NCBI GenBank assembly: GCA_034421515.1
Contig: DAOUKH010000093.1
Span: 1 to 64,000, forward strand
Length of the DNA stretch: 64,000 nucleotides
Source of the DNA: DAOUKH01 sp034421515
GTDB taxonomy: Bacteria; Chloroflexota; Dehalococcoidia; SHYB01
Direction: 5' to 3'
Position numbers and translations under genes: made by a program. Below are positions 32,148-39,850 of the stretch, piece by piece (within the stretch, counting starts at the first letter, position 1; each line of letters starts with the position of its first letter). Below the pieces are notes generated by a model. It was given only the letters and a program-made list of their open reading frames with translations. It was not told where the DNA came from and searched no databases.

Positions 32148-33427
32148 CAGATCACGTCCTCGGCTTCGAGCGCTTCGACGTCGGCCGCGCTCAGTCCCAG
32201 CAGCTCGCCGTAGATGCGCGCGTTGTCCTCACCATAGACGGCGCTGCCCCTTCCCGACCTCCCCAACGGCGACGGCTGCGTCTCCGAGAAGAGCCCTGGG
32301 TGCCCTTCCGTGTCGTAGGGCGGCACTTCGGAGTGGGGAACGTGGGCGAAGTAGCCCCGGTGCCGCAGCTGCGGGTCGCGTTCGTACCGGTCGGCGGTAT
32401 TCTGGCAGACTGCGGCGGGCACGCCCGCCGCTTGGAGACGGCGCATCACCTCGTAGCGCTCCCGGCCCGACGTCCACGCTTCCACCAGCGGGTCGAGCTC
32501 GTCCTGCCGGGCGAAGCGGCCCTCCACCGTCGCAAACTCAGGACGGGTAGCCCAGGTGGGACTCCCCATTTCGTCCACCAGCGCGCGCCAGTGCTCGTCC
32601 GTGAAGCAAGTGATGACTACCCAGTCGTCCTTGCCCCGGCACCGGTACGTGTTGTGCGGGGCGGCGGGCAGGTAGGTGGAGCGGTTGCCGTTGCGGAGAT
32701 AGCGCTCGCCGTTCGCCGACCATTCGAGCAGCGTCGGCCCGGTGAGCAGGAAAGCCGGGCCGCACTGCGAGGAGTCGACGTACACGCCCCGGCCGGTGCG
32801 GTTGCGCTGGCGCAGCGCCGAGAGGATCGCGATGGCCAGGAAGTACGGGCCGCAGACGTCCATGTACGAGAAGCCGTAGCCGCAGGGGAAGCGGTCGGGC
32901 AGACCGCCCTGCCAGGTTAGGCCCGATATCGCCGCCGCCGTCGGCCCGTACGACCGGTAGTCGTGGTAAGGACCCAGCCGTCCAAAGCCCGGCGCCTGCA
33001 CATAGATGATGTCGGGCTTGATTTGCTCCAGCGCCTCGGGGCCGAACCCCCAGCCTTCAAGCGTCGTGGCGGTGAAGTTGTCGGCCACGACGTCGGCGGT
33101 CTTCACTAAATCGCGGAAGATGGCCTTGCCCTTGGGGTGGCGCAGGTTGAGGCTGATGCCCCACTTACCAACGTGGTTGTTGTTGAAGCTGACGGCCCGG
33201 TTAACGCTGGGCACCTCCAGGTGATCGTAGCCGGGGGCCGCCTTGGGCATCGAGGCGTCGCCGGGGACGTCGTGGTAGGGAGGGTTGTGCCGGAGCAGAT
33301 CGAGGCGGCCCTTCCACTCGATGTGGATGACGTCGGCGCCGTACAGCGCGAGGTGGCGCGTCCCCTTGGCGCCGGCGTTCAGCCAGGTGAAGTCGAGAAC
33401 TCGTACGCCGTTGAGCGGAAAGGTCAT
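32147..33427 (-). CDS. Class III CoA-transferase, catalytic subunit
   Basis: CaiB/BaiF family protein, 426 residues. LNGVRVLDFTWLNAGAKGTRHLAL opens it and resembles the second domain of the fusion at 8913-11384 (LEGLRVADFTWLVAGPALG). FNNNHVGKWGISLNLRHPKGK and TGRGVYVDSS follow. The catalytic aspartate is Asp190 in FSYMDVCGPYF. It overlaps the next gene by one base and lies 18 nt after the SDR gene, in a four-gene minus-strand operon (LLM, SDR, two CoA-transferases). Confidence 0.9.
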   Translation of the reverse strand: MTFPLNGVRVLDFTWLNAGAKGTRHLALYGADVIHIEWKGRLDLLRHNPPYHDVPGDASMPKAAPGYDHLEVPSVNRAVSFNNNHVGKWGISLNLRHPKGKAIFRDLVKTADVVADNFTATTLEGWGFGPEALEQIKPDIIYVQAPGFGRLGPYHDYRSYGPTAAAISGLTWQGGLPDRFPCGYGFSYMDVCGPYFLAIAILSALRQRNRTGRGVYVDSSQCGPAFLLTGPTLLEWSANGERYLRNGNRSTYLPAAPHNTYRCRGKDDWVVITCFTDEHWRALVDEMGSPTWATRPEFATVEGRFARQDELDPLVEAWTSGRERYEVMRRLQAAGVPAAVCQNTADRYERDPQLRHRGYFAHVPHSEVPPYDTEGHPGLFSETQPSPLGRSGRGSAVYGEDNARIYGELLGLSAADVEALEAEDVI

Positions 33428-33445
33428 GCGCCGGCTCCGGGCGGC

Positions 33446-34246
33446 CTAGCCGGGCTGAAGATCGAAAGGTGAGACGTTCATCACCCCGCCGTCGACCTGG
33501 ATGGTCTGCCCCGTCACGTAGGCGGCGAGGTCGGAGAGCAGAAAGAGCGCCGTACCGGCCACGTCCTCCACGCGGCCCAAGCGGCCCAGGGGAACGACGC
33601 TCTCTAGGTGCGACAGCGCCTCCCCGACATAGGCGTCGGCGCTGCGCTCGGTGAAGATCGTGCCCGGCGCCACCGAGTTCACGCGTATGCCGTGCCGCCC
33701 GAGCTCGATCGACAACGTGCGGGTGAGGCTGATGAGCCCCGCTTTGGCCGCGCCGTAGGAGGCGAGATTGGGAGAGGAAAAGAGGCCGTTGACCGACGAC
33801 ACGCTCACCATCGAACCGCGGACGCCGCGGGCGACGAAATGCTTCGCCGCGGCCCTTGCCAGCAGCACGAAGTGGCGGAGGTTGAGCTCCACGACCTTGT
33901 CCCAGTCGTCCATGCCGCCCTCGACGAGAGGGACTCGCGCCGCGATGCCGTGGGCCCCACCGACCACCGACGCCAGCGTGTCGAACCCGCCCCAGCGGTC
34001 CGCAACGTCGTCGACGAGGCGGTCGACTTGGGCCTCGTCGCGCACGTCGGCGGTCATTGACGTGGCGTTCGGCCCGATCCGTTGCGCGGCGGCGGCGGCG
34101 CGGCCGCCGTCGATGTCGACCACCGCGACGCGCGCCCCGGCGCCGGCGAGCGCCTCGGCGATGGCGAACCCCATGCCGAGCCCGCCGCCCGCCACGATCG
34201 CCGTGCGGCCTTGCATGCTCAGCCGGTCGCTATAGGCATCCACCAC
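33446..34246 (-). CDS. Short-chain dehydrogenase/reductase
   Basis: Classical SDR of about 266 residues, NAD(P)-dependent. The cofactor motif is GGGLGMG, a variant of TGxxxGxG. Asp in VVDIDGG suggests NAD preference. The catalytic Ser and YxxxK are in SVSSVNG and SYGAAKAG. The C-terminal VTGQTIQVDGGV is typical. I chose the GTG at 34246, 13 nt after the upstream LLM stop; an ATG 11 codons upstream overlaps that gene, and ATG 34216 is also possible. It probably oxidises or reduces a hydroxy/keto intermediate alongside the CoA-transferase pair. Confidence 0.9.
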   Translation of the reverse strand: MVDAYSDRLSMQGRTAIVAGGGLGMGFAIAEALAGAGARVAVVDIDGGRAAAAAQRIGPNATSMTADVRDEAQVDRLVDDVADRWGGFDTLASVVGGAHGIAARVPLVEGGMDDWDKVVELNLRHFVLLARAAAKHFVARGVRGSMVSVSSVNGLFSSPNLASYGAAKAGLISLTRTLSIELGRHGIRVNSVAPGTIFTERSADAYVGEALSHLESVVPLGRLGRVEDVAGTALFLLSDLAAYVTGQTIQVDGGVMNVSPFDLQPG

Positions 34247-34259
34247 TCGCCCCCGACGC

Positions 34260-35381
34260 TCAGGCCCCCGCGCCGGCAACCACCGGGGTGCCCTTCTTCT
34301 TGAAGTAGGGGATGACGTATTTCCCCAGAAGCTCGATCGAGCGCATGATGTCCTCGTGCTTCAGGTGGCCGAAGTCCACGTCGCAAAGGACATGGTCGAC
34401 GCCGATCCGCTCGTAGGCCTCCATCTTGCGGATGACGTCGTCCGGCGTGCCGATGAGCACCATGTCCGCCTCGTCGAACGCCTCGACGCCGACCTTCCCT
34501 TCGTGGAAGCGCTGCAGCAGCGGAAAGTCGCCGAACATCTTCTCGGTGGACTGGGTGCCCTCCCAGATGGTGGTGGCGAGCACGGCGTGGGTCAGCCACC
34601 AGACGACCGAGTCATAGGCGCCTGCTTCTCGCGCTTGTTCCCGCGAATCGGCGCACATCACCAGCGTGTAAGCGCCGTTCTTGTCGTTGACCATCGCTCC
34701 CGTCGGCTTCGCGTTGACGATCCCCTTCTTGTAGGTCCGAATCCGTTGCTCGAGGCGTTCGAGGGGCAGCAGGATCGTGAGCCCCAACGCGCCCAAGCCC
34801 AGTTCGGCGGCGATGGGATAGCTGTCGTCGTTGCTCGCCGCCATCCACATCGGCGGGTGCGGCTGCTGCACCGGCTTGGGCACCACGTTCCGCTCCGGCA
34901 CCTCGAAGTATTCGCCCTTGTGCGAGAAGCGCTCCTGCATCCACATCTTGGGAATGATCTCCAGCGCCTCGCGCCACATGCCGCGCGTCTGCCCGTACTC
35001 GATCAAGAACCCCTCTTGCTCGAACCGGGTCGAGCGGCCCGTTCCGAACTCCACCCGGCCGTTGCTGATCAGGTCGAGCACGGCGACGCGCTCCGCGACG
35101 CGGACGGGGTGATTGAACGGGAAAGGAAGTAGCACGACCCCATGGCCGAGGCGGATGTTATTCGTCCGTTGAGAGACGGCGCCGAGAAAGACTTCGGGCG
35201 CGGAGCAGTGCGAGCGCTCCTCCCGCATGTGGTGCTCCACCATCCACACCGTGTCGAAGCCCAGCGCGTCGGCCCGCTCGATCTGGTCCAGCGAGTGCAT
35301 GAACACGCGCTGCTCACCGACGTACTGCGGTGTCGTCCAAGGTTTGGGGACTTGAAGCTCGTAGAGCAGATCGATCTTCAT
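34260..35381 (-). CDS. LLM-class flavin-dependent monooxygenase-like protein
   Basis: Bacterial-luciferase-like barrel, 373 residues. MKIDLLYELQVPKPW, DTVWMVEHHMREERSHCSAPEVFLGAVSQRT and ISNGRVEFGTGRST are typical of FMN-dependent two-component monooxygenases in this class. It differs clearly from the LLM pair at 12608-14699, which lacks the WMVEHH segment. GAGGAG precedes ATG 35381 by 7 nt. First gene of the LLM-SDR-CoA-transferase operon, with a likely promoter just upstream. An oxygen-dependent first step is plausible; substrate and flavin reductase are unknown. Confidence 0.88.
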   Translation of the reverse strand: MKIDLLYELQVPKPWTTPQYVGEQRVFMHSLDQIERADALGFDTVWMVEHHMREERSHCSAPEVFLGAVSQRTNNIRLGHGVVLLPFPFNHPVRVAERVAVLDLISNGRVEFGTGRSTRFEQEGFLIEYGQTRGMWREALEIIPKMWMQERFSHKGEYFEVPERNVVPKPVQQPHPPMWMAASNDDSYPIAAELGLGALGLTILLPLERLEQRIRTYKKGIVNAKPTGAMVNDKNGAYTLVMCADSREQAREAGAYDSVVWWLTHAVLATTIWEGTQSTEKMFGDFPLLQRFHEGKVGVEAFDEADMVLIGTPDDVIRKMEAYERIGVDHVLCDVDFGHLKHEDIMRSIELLGKYVIPYFKKKGTPVVAGAGA

Positions 35382-35425
35382 ACGTCCGCTCCTCGCGGCC
35401 GTTCCCGCCCCGGGGCCGCGGGCCA

Positions 35426-35454
35426 ATTATACGGGCCGGCCCCGCTCGCGCCAG
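35426..35454 (-). promoter_or_regulatory. Predicted promoter of the LLM-SDR-CoA-transferase operon
   Basis: Minus-strand CTGGCG (35454-35449) and a perfect TATAAT (35431-35426) with a 17-bp spacer lie 44 nt upstream of ATG 35381. Confidence 0.5.
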
Positions 35455-35474
35455 CGCACCTCGGCGATGGACGC

Positions 35475-36488
35475 CTACAACGCTTCGAAGACAGCGGTCG
35501 CGAGGCGGTGAGGGTCGTGGCGGACCAAGTCGCCGCCCACGGCGGCGAGGGAACGAGGCAAAACCGTTTCAACCAAAGCGCGGCACGCCACCTCGTCGAA
35601 TAGGACCTGCGTCGACCCCTCCTCCCGGTAACGCTCCGCGACGGGCCCCGGCAGAGGCTGGTCGTTCACGATCGCACGGTCAAGCGCCGCGTCCGGCCCC
35701 AAGTACCGGCCGATCTCACGGATGAAGTCGGACGCCTTGAAGCCGTCCGACTCCCCCGGCTTCGTCATGAGGTTGCAGACGTAGATGCGGACGGCGCGGG
35801 AGCGCGCCACCGCCTCGGTGACGCCCTCGACCAGCAGGTTGGGGACGATGCTGGTGTAGAGGTCGCCGGGGCCGATGACGATGGCGTCCGCCTCTTCGAT
35901 GGCCGCCGCCGTCGGGGGATGCACCGCCGCGCTCGGTTCGAGATAGGCGTGCTCTATGGGCGCGCCGTTCCCGCCCCCGCGCCGGTCGATGTTCGTCTCC
36001 CCCACGATCACCGACCCATCGCGCAGCCGCGCGCAGAGATCGGCGTTGGCGAGCGTCACCGGCAGGACGCGGCCCTTGATATTCAACAAGCGTCCCATCT
36101 CGTCGATGGCCCGCTCGGCGCTCCCCGTAATCTCGGTCAGCGCCGTCAGGAAGAGGTTGCCGAAGCTGTGGCCATCAAGCCCGTTGCCCCGGTCGAAGCG
36201 GTAGTTGAAGAGACCACGCAGCACCATCCCCGCATGGTCGTCGGGACTGAGCGCGAGGAGGCACTGGCGCAGGTCGCCCGGCGGCAGGTGGCCGAACTCG
36301 TCGCGGAGGCGGCCCGAGCTGCCGCCGCTGTCCATCGTGGTGACGACGGCGGTGAGGCGGCAGTCGCGGTGCTTGAGGCCGGTGAGCAGGTTGAAGCTTC
36401 CCGTCCCGCCGCCGAGAGTGACGACCCTCGGAGGCGCCGTCTCACTCAGGTCGGCCTTGGGGGCGCCCGATGCCTCTGCAGAAGTCAC
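35475..36488 (-). CDS. yvcK: YvcK-type gluconeogenesis/cell-shape factor (CofD-like)
   Basis: Conserved cytoplasmic protein of the CofD/YvcK family, about 337 residues, which binds UDP-sugars and is needed for growth on gluconeogenic carbon in Bacillus. Hallmarks: VVTLGGGTGSFNLLTGL, VVTTMDSGGSSGRLR, LPPGDLRQCLLAL, SFGNLFLTAL and IVIGPGDLYTSIVPNLLV. The N-terminal 20 residues are an extra tail. The start is GTG, with AAGGA close upstream. It lies downstream of comB and crcB, but a TATAAT between crcB and yvcK suggests a separate promoter. Confidence 0.93.
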   Translation of the reverse strand: MTSAEASGAPKADLSETAPPRVVTLGGGTGSFNLLTGLKHRDCRLTAVVTTMDSGGSSGRLRDEFGHLPPGDLRQCLLALSPDDHAGMVLRGLFNYRFDRGNGLDGHSFGNLFLTALTEITGSAERAIDEMGRLLNIKGRVLPVTLANADLCARLRDGSVIVGETNIDRRGGGNGAPIEHAYLEPSAAVHPPTAAAIEEADAIVIGPGDLYTSIVPNLLVEGVTEAVARSRAVRIYVCNLMTKPGESDGFKASDFIREIGRYLGPDAALDRAIVNDQPLPGPVAERYREEGSTQVLFDEVACRALVETVLPRSLAAVGGDLVRHDPHRLATAVFEAL

Positions 36489-36551
36489 GCGGGTCCTTAC
36501 TGTTGCGTCGCGGTGGTGTGTGCTCGAACGCCGCGGCGTCCGGGCCTCGGC

Positions 36552-36557
36552 ATTATA
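36552..36557 (-). promoter_or_regulatory. Possible -10 box for yvcK
   Basis: Minus-strand TATAAT between the crcB stop (36568) and the yvcK GTG (36488). No good -35 hexamer is seen at 16-18 bp. Confidence 0.3.
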
Positions 36558-36567
36558 GGCGACGTCC

Positions 36568-36942
36568 CTACAGCAACTTCGCCGCGCTCCACCCCACCCA
36601 CGCCGCCAGTATTCCCAGCAGCGGCTGGAGGATGGCGTTGAGCAGCGCCGCTTGGGTCCGGCCGTCGCGGAAGAGGACGAGCGTGTCGTAGCCGAAGGCG
36701 GAGAAGGTGGTGAAGCCTCCCAGGAGGCCGATGGCGGCGAAGAGGCGAAGGTTCGTCCCGCCGCCCCGCTGCTCGATCAGCCCCAGGAGCAGCCCGATCA
36801 TGAGGCAGCCGATCATGTTCACCGCGAACGTCCCGTAGGGGAAGGCCGCCTCGCCCAGGCCGCGGTGGACCGCCTTGGAGAGGCCGTAGCGGGCAATCGA
36901 CCCCAGGAAGCCGCCCGCGCCGACTAGCAGGAGCGCCGTCAT
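36568..36942 (-). CDS. crcB: Fluoride channel CrcB/Fluc
   Basis: Small membrane protein, 124 residues with four helices, that exports fluoride as a dual-topology dimer. Family motifs: GGFLGSIARYGLS, the pore asparagine in TFAVNMIGCLMIG and GLLGGFTTFSAFGYDT, with the phenylalanine and polar track residues. Its ATG overlaps the comB stop (ATGA). Only one copy is present, consistent with homodimer types. I see no fluoride-riboswitch-like element upstream of comB. Confidence 0.95.
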   Translation of the reverse strand: MTALLLVGAGGFLGSIARYGLSKAVHRGLGEAAFPYGTFAVNMIGCLMIGLLLGLIEQRGGGTNLRLFAAIGLLGGFTTFSAFGYDTLVLFRDGRTQAALLNAILQPLLGILAAWVGWSAAKLL

Positions 36943-37661
36943 GCCGCCTGCCCTTCGCAGATCGCGCCGCCGTCGACCAGCGGTACGGAGTCGAGGACGC
37001 CGACTTGGGCGCAGTAGCGCAGGTCGCTCCCAAGGCCAACGGCGACGAGAGCACGGCCCGACGCCGAATCGGTAAGCGCGTCGAGCAGCCGCTCGGCGTA
37101 GGGGAAATAGGCGCGGCGCAGAGCCTCGGCGGCGGGGCTGAGTTCGGCCCCGACCTCGAGGAGGGCACCGGCGTACATGCCGGCACAGACCGTATCGTCG
37201 AGCACCGGGGCCTCTTCGCGGCCCACCGGCGCGAGCAGTACGTCCTCGTCCCAGTCGAGGAGGCGCGCGACGACGGCGGGAAGGTTCACGAACGCGCCGA
37301 TCACGACGTGGCCCACACGTTCGCCGGCGCGCATGGCCCGCGTCCCGTTGGTGGTGGTCATGATCACCGTCCGCCCTCCGACCGCACCTGGAGTGTAGGA
37401 CTCCGGCGAGTTGCCTAGGTCGAACCCTTCGATCTTCAGGCCGCCCCGCTCGCCGCCGAGCAGGGGCCGCTCCAGTTCGAGCTGCTTGCGCAACGCCCAC
37501 GCCTCCTCGACGGTTTCAACGGGGATGACCCGCTTGGCCCCCGCGGTGACGGCGTGCGCGATCGTCGAGGAGGCTCGAACCGCGTCGATGACCACAACCC
37601 GCCGGTGCTCTGGGTCGAGATCCGCCAGACCCGCGGCGTGGGATACCGCATCGACGCGCAT
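36939..37661 (-). CDS. comB: 2-phosphosulfolactate phosphatase-family protein (ComB-like)
   Basis: A 240-residue protein with the ComB family core: VVVIDAVRASSTIAHAVTAG, LLGGERGGLKIEGFDLGNSP and TVIMTTTNGTRA. In methanogens ComB removes phosphate from 2-phosphosulfolactate in coenzyme M synthesis; bacterial members are common without known coenzyme M use, so the reaction here is uncertain. The start at 37661 has no strong Shine-Dalgarno. Its stop overlaps the crcB start by four bases, so the two are coupled. It is divergent from the DUF35 gene at 37787. Confidence 0.88.
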   Translation of the reverse strand: MRVDAVSHAAGLADLDPEHRRVVVIDAVRASSTIAHAVTAGAKRVIPVETVEEAWALRKQLELERPLLGGERGGLKIEGFDLGNSPESYTPGAVGGRTVIMTTTNGTRAMRAGERVGHVVIGAFVNLPAVVARLLDWDEDVLLAPVGREEAPVLDDTVCAGMYAGALLEVGAELSPAAEALRRAYFPYAERLLDALTDSASGRALVAVGLGSDLRYCAQVGVLDSVPLVDGGAICEGQAA

Positions 37662-37707
37662 AGCCGCTACACCGTAGTCGGCGCGCCACCCCCGGTCAAC
37701 GCCGTCG

Positions 37708-37737
37708 TTGCGGCGCGGTCGCGGCTACGGCTAGACT
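37708..37737 (+). promoter_or_regulatory. Possible promoter for the DUF35-thiolase pair
   Basis: TTGCGG (37708-37713), an 18-bp spacer and TAGACT (37732-37737) lie about 50 nt upstream of ATG 37787. Confidence 0.35.
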
Positions 37738-37786
37738 CTCCTCGGCGCCGCGGACCAGAGGGCGGCGCACGCACAGAGGTCTTCTC

Positions 37787-38203
37787 ATGCCCGACCAAGC
37801 CGCCGCTTACGCCGGCCCCCTACCCAAGCCCACACCCGAGACAAAGCCCTTCTGGGACGGGCTGGACCAAGGCAAGCTCATGCTGCAGCGCTGCGCCTCC
37901 TGCGGACCCTACTTCTACCCCCGGCCGTTCTGCCCGAGCTGCTTCTCGTGGGACGTGGAGTGGTTCGAGGCCGGCGGGAAGGGCAAGGTCTATTCCTTCG
38001 TGATTAGTCACCGCAAGCTGCCCTACATGAACAACGAGCCCTACGTCATCGCCATCATCGAGCTCGACGAGGGCCCGCGCATGATGAGCAACCTCATCGG
38101 CGTCGAGCCCGACCCCGGCAAGATCGCCTGCGGCATGCCGGTGCGCGCCGAGTACGTCGCCGTCACCGACGAGGTCACCCTGCCCAAGTTCCGGCCCGCT
38201 TAG
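37787..38203 (+). CDS. DUF35 zinc-ribbon/OB-fold protein
   Basis: A 138-residue stand-alone DUF35 protein. An N-terminal helix (TPETKPFWDGL) precedes the rubredoxin-like zinc ribbon CASCGPYFYPRPFCPSC, and the OB-fold follows (GKVYSFVISHRKLPYMNNEPYVIAIIELDEG). Such proteins bind thiolase-fold partners; the steroid-degradation protein ChsH2 with Ltp2 is a known example. A thiolase-fold gene follows after 24 nt. AGAGGT precedes the ATG. The partner assignment is inference from gene order. Confidence 0.9.
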   Translation: MPDQAAAYAGPLPKPTPETKPFWDGLDQGKLMLQRCASCGPYFYPRPFCPSCFSWDVEWFEAGGKGKVYSFVISHRKLPYMNNEPYVIAIIELDEGPRMMSNLIGVEPDPGKIACGMPVRAEYVAVTDEVTLPKFRPA

Positions 38204-38227
38204 GGCGCCAGAGGAAGAGAAACGGCC

Positions 38228-39385
38228 ATGCCCACCAAGGAACTGCGCGGAAAGGTCGCCATCGTCGGCGCCTGCGAGACCGACAAGCTGGGGACGCTTC
38301 CCGGCCACTCGATGATCACGCTCCACGCCGAGGGCATCCGCAACGCCCTCGACGACGCCGGGCTGCGGCTGAGCGACGTCGACGGCCTGCTTTGTCCCGG
38401 CATTCCCATGACGCAGCTTGGCGAGTACCTGGGGATCACGCCCCGCCTCTACAACAACACCCAGATGGGCGGCTGCTCCTTTATCGCCATGGTCGAGCAC
38501 GCCATGCTCGCGCTCGACGCGGGCATCATCAACGTCGCCGTCATCTCCCATGGCGAGAGCGGCCGGTCGCGGATCGGTGTCGCAGCGCCAGGCGGCGCGG
38601 CCAGCCTTCCAGGCGGCCAGTTCGAGGCCCCGTACGGCACCTTCGGCGCGCCCACGACCTTCTCCTTGCCCGCCACGCGCCACATGCACGAGTACGGCAC
38701 CACGCTGGAGCAGATGGCGGAGGTATCGGTCTCCACCCGGAAGTGGGCCCAAATGCACCCCAAGGCGGTCATGAAGGACGACCTCACTGTCGACGACGTT
38801 CTCAACTCTCGCATGGTCTGTTGGCCCTACACCTTGTTCATGTGCTGTCTCGTCACCGACGCCGGCGGCGCGCTCGTGCTCACCCGCGCCGACGAGGCCA
38901 AGGCGCTCCCCAAGCCGCCGGTCTACGTGCTCGGGACTGGGCACGCCACGGCGCACTACGGCATCTCGAACATCCGCGACGCGACGACCTCGGACGCGGC
39001 GGTAATCTCAGGGCGCTCAGCCTTCGACATGTCGGGGCTCACCCACAAGGACATCGACGTCGCCGAGCTCTACGACGCCTTCTCCTTCACCCCGTTGGCG
39101 GCGCTGGAAGACCTCGGCTTTGTGGGCAAGGGCGAGAGCGGCCCCTTCGTCGAGAACGGGCGCACCGCTCCCGGCGGCGACTTCCCCATGAACACCAACG
39201 GCGGCGGCCTCTCCTACAGCCACTCCGGCATGTACGGCATGTACACCATGATCGAGCTGGTGCGGCAGCTGCGGGGCGAGGCCGGGGAACGGCAAGTGCC
39301 GGACGCCACGTTCGGCATCGCCCACGGCCCCGGCGGCATGTTCGCCGCGGCCGCCACCCTCATCGCCGGCGCCGAGGCGCCGTAG
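38228..39385 (+). CDS. Thiolase-fold lipid-transfer-like protein (SCP-x/Ltp2 type)
   Basis: A 385-residue thiolase-fold protein partnered with the DUF35 gene. Conserved stretches include VAIVGACETDKLG, DVAELYDAFSFTPLAALEDLGF and MNTNGGGLSYSHSGMYGMYTMIE. The usual thiolase GHPxGASG is replaced by SHSGMYG, so ordinary thiolysis is doubtful. A cysteine is present near the nucleophile position (QMGGCSFIAMVEHA). Ltp2-type partners of DUF35 proteins are retro-aldolases that remove a short side chain from a CoA ester, which is a reasonable alternative. A terminator follows downstream. Confidence 0.88.
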   Translation: MPTKELRGKVAIVGACETDKLGTLPGHSMITLHAEGIRNALDDAGLRLSDVDGLLCPGIPMTQLGEYLGITPRLYNNTQMGGCSFIAMVEHAMLALDAGIINVAVISHGESGRSRIGVAAPGGAASLPGGQFEAPYGTFGAPTTFSLPATRHMHEYGTTLEQMAEVSVSTRKWAQMHPKAVMKDDLTVDDVLNSRMVCWPYTLFMCCLVTDAGGALVLTRADEAKALPKPPVYVLGTGHATAHYGISNIRDATTSDAAVISGRSAFDMSGLTHKDIDVAELYDAFSFTPLAALEDLGFVGKGESGPFVENGRTAPGGDFPMNTNGGGLSYSHSGMYGMYTMIELVRQLRGEAGERQVPDATFGIAHGPGGMFAAAATLIAGAEAP

Positions 39386-39422
39386 GGCGTTCCTCGCGAC
39401 GCGCCCGGTCTCTCGTCGTGGA

Positions 39423-39540
39423 CGTTGGTGAGCATTGGTGAGCGTCCACCAGGTTTGGCAATTGAGCGTTGGTGAACGTTCGTGAGCATTCGTGAGCGTT
39501 GGTGAGCGTCCGCCAGGTTCGGTCGTGAGCGTGGTGAGCG
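39423..39540. repeat. Short tandem array of a 10-bp motif
   Basis: About eight to nine copies of a decamer close to CGTTGGTGAG (variants CATTCGTGAG, CGTTGGTGAA) lie head to tail in the 465-bp gap 39386-39850. Two copies of a GTCC(A/G)CCAGGTT(T/C)GG spacer interrupt the array and suggest duplication of a longer 45-60-bp block. It is non-coding in all frames by appearance. Apart from the terminator and promoter listed separately, I see nothing else in the gap. Confidence 0.7.
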
Positions 39541-39553
39541 CCCGGCGGGGCGC

Positions 39554-39576
39554 GGGCGCTCAAAAGACGCCCTTTT
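39554..39576 (+). terminator. Rho-independent terminator after the thiolase-fold gene
   Basis: GGGCG (39554-39558) pairs with CGCCC (39568-39572) around a 9-nt loop and is followed by TTTTC. Confidence 0.5.
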
Positions 39577-39781
39577 CTCCCAGCATGGTCAGGATTCCCC
39601 ACGGTTTGCCCGGGAAATGACGCTGTTTTGCCATCTTTGGGCACGCCCTCACCACGTTTTGCGCAGCTTTGCGCGCCGATGCGCCACCGGCGCGCCGGCG
39701 GGGGACGGGCGGCGGGGTTGCCCGGCATCCGGCTGTTGGGCGACTGCATCATCGCCCTGAGCGGCTATGAGGCGGCCGCTG

Positions 39782-39810
39782 TGGACTGACGCCGACGGCT
39801 TCCGTACACT
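39782..39810 (+). promoter_or_regulatory. Possible promoter of the second amidohydrolase
   Basis: TGGACT (39782-39787), 17-bp spacer, TACACT (39805-39810), 40 nt upstream of ATG 39851. Confidence 0.4.
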
Positions 39811-39850
39811 CACAGGAACGGGACGACCCGCTCCTCAGGAGGCGTTCGCC

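Noticed and set aside
39423..39540. CRISPR array
   Set aside because: Repeats are only about 10 bp, directly adjacent and degenerate, with no unique spacers and no cas genes.
39360..39752. 130-residue minus-strand protein over the decamer array
   Set aside because: Its only pattern (TNAH/TNVH-like) comes from the DNA repeat; there is no ribosome site and no homologous look.
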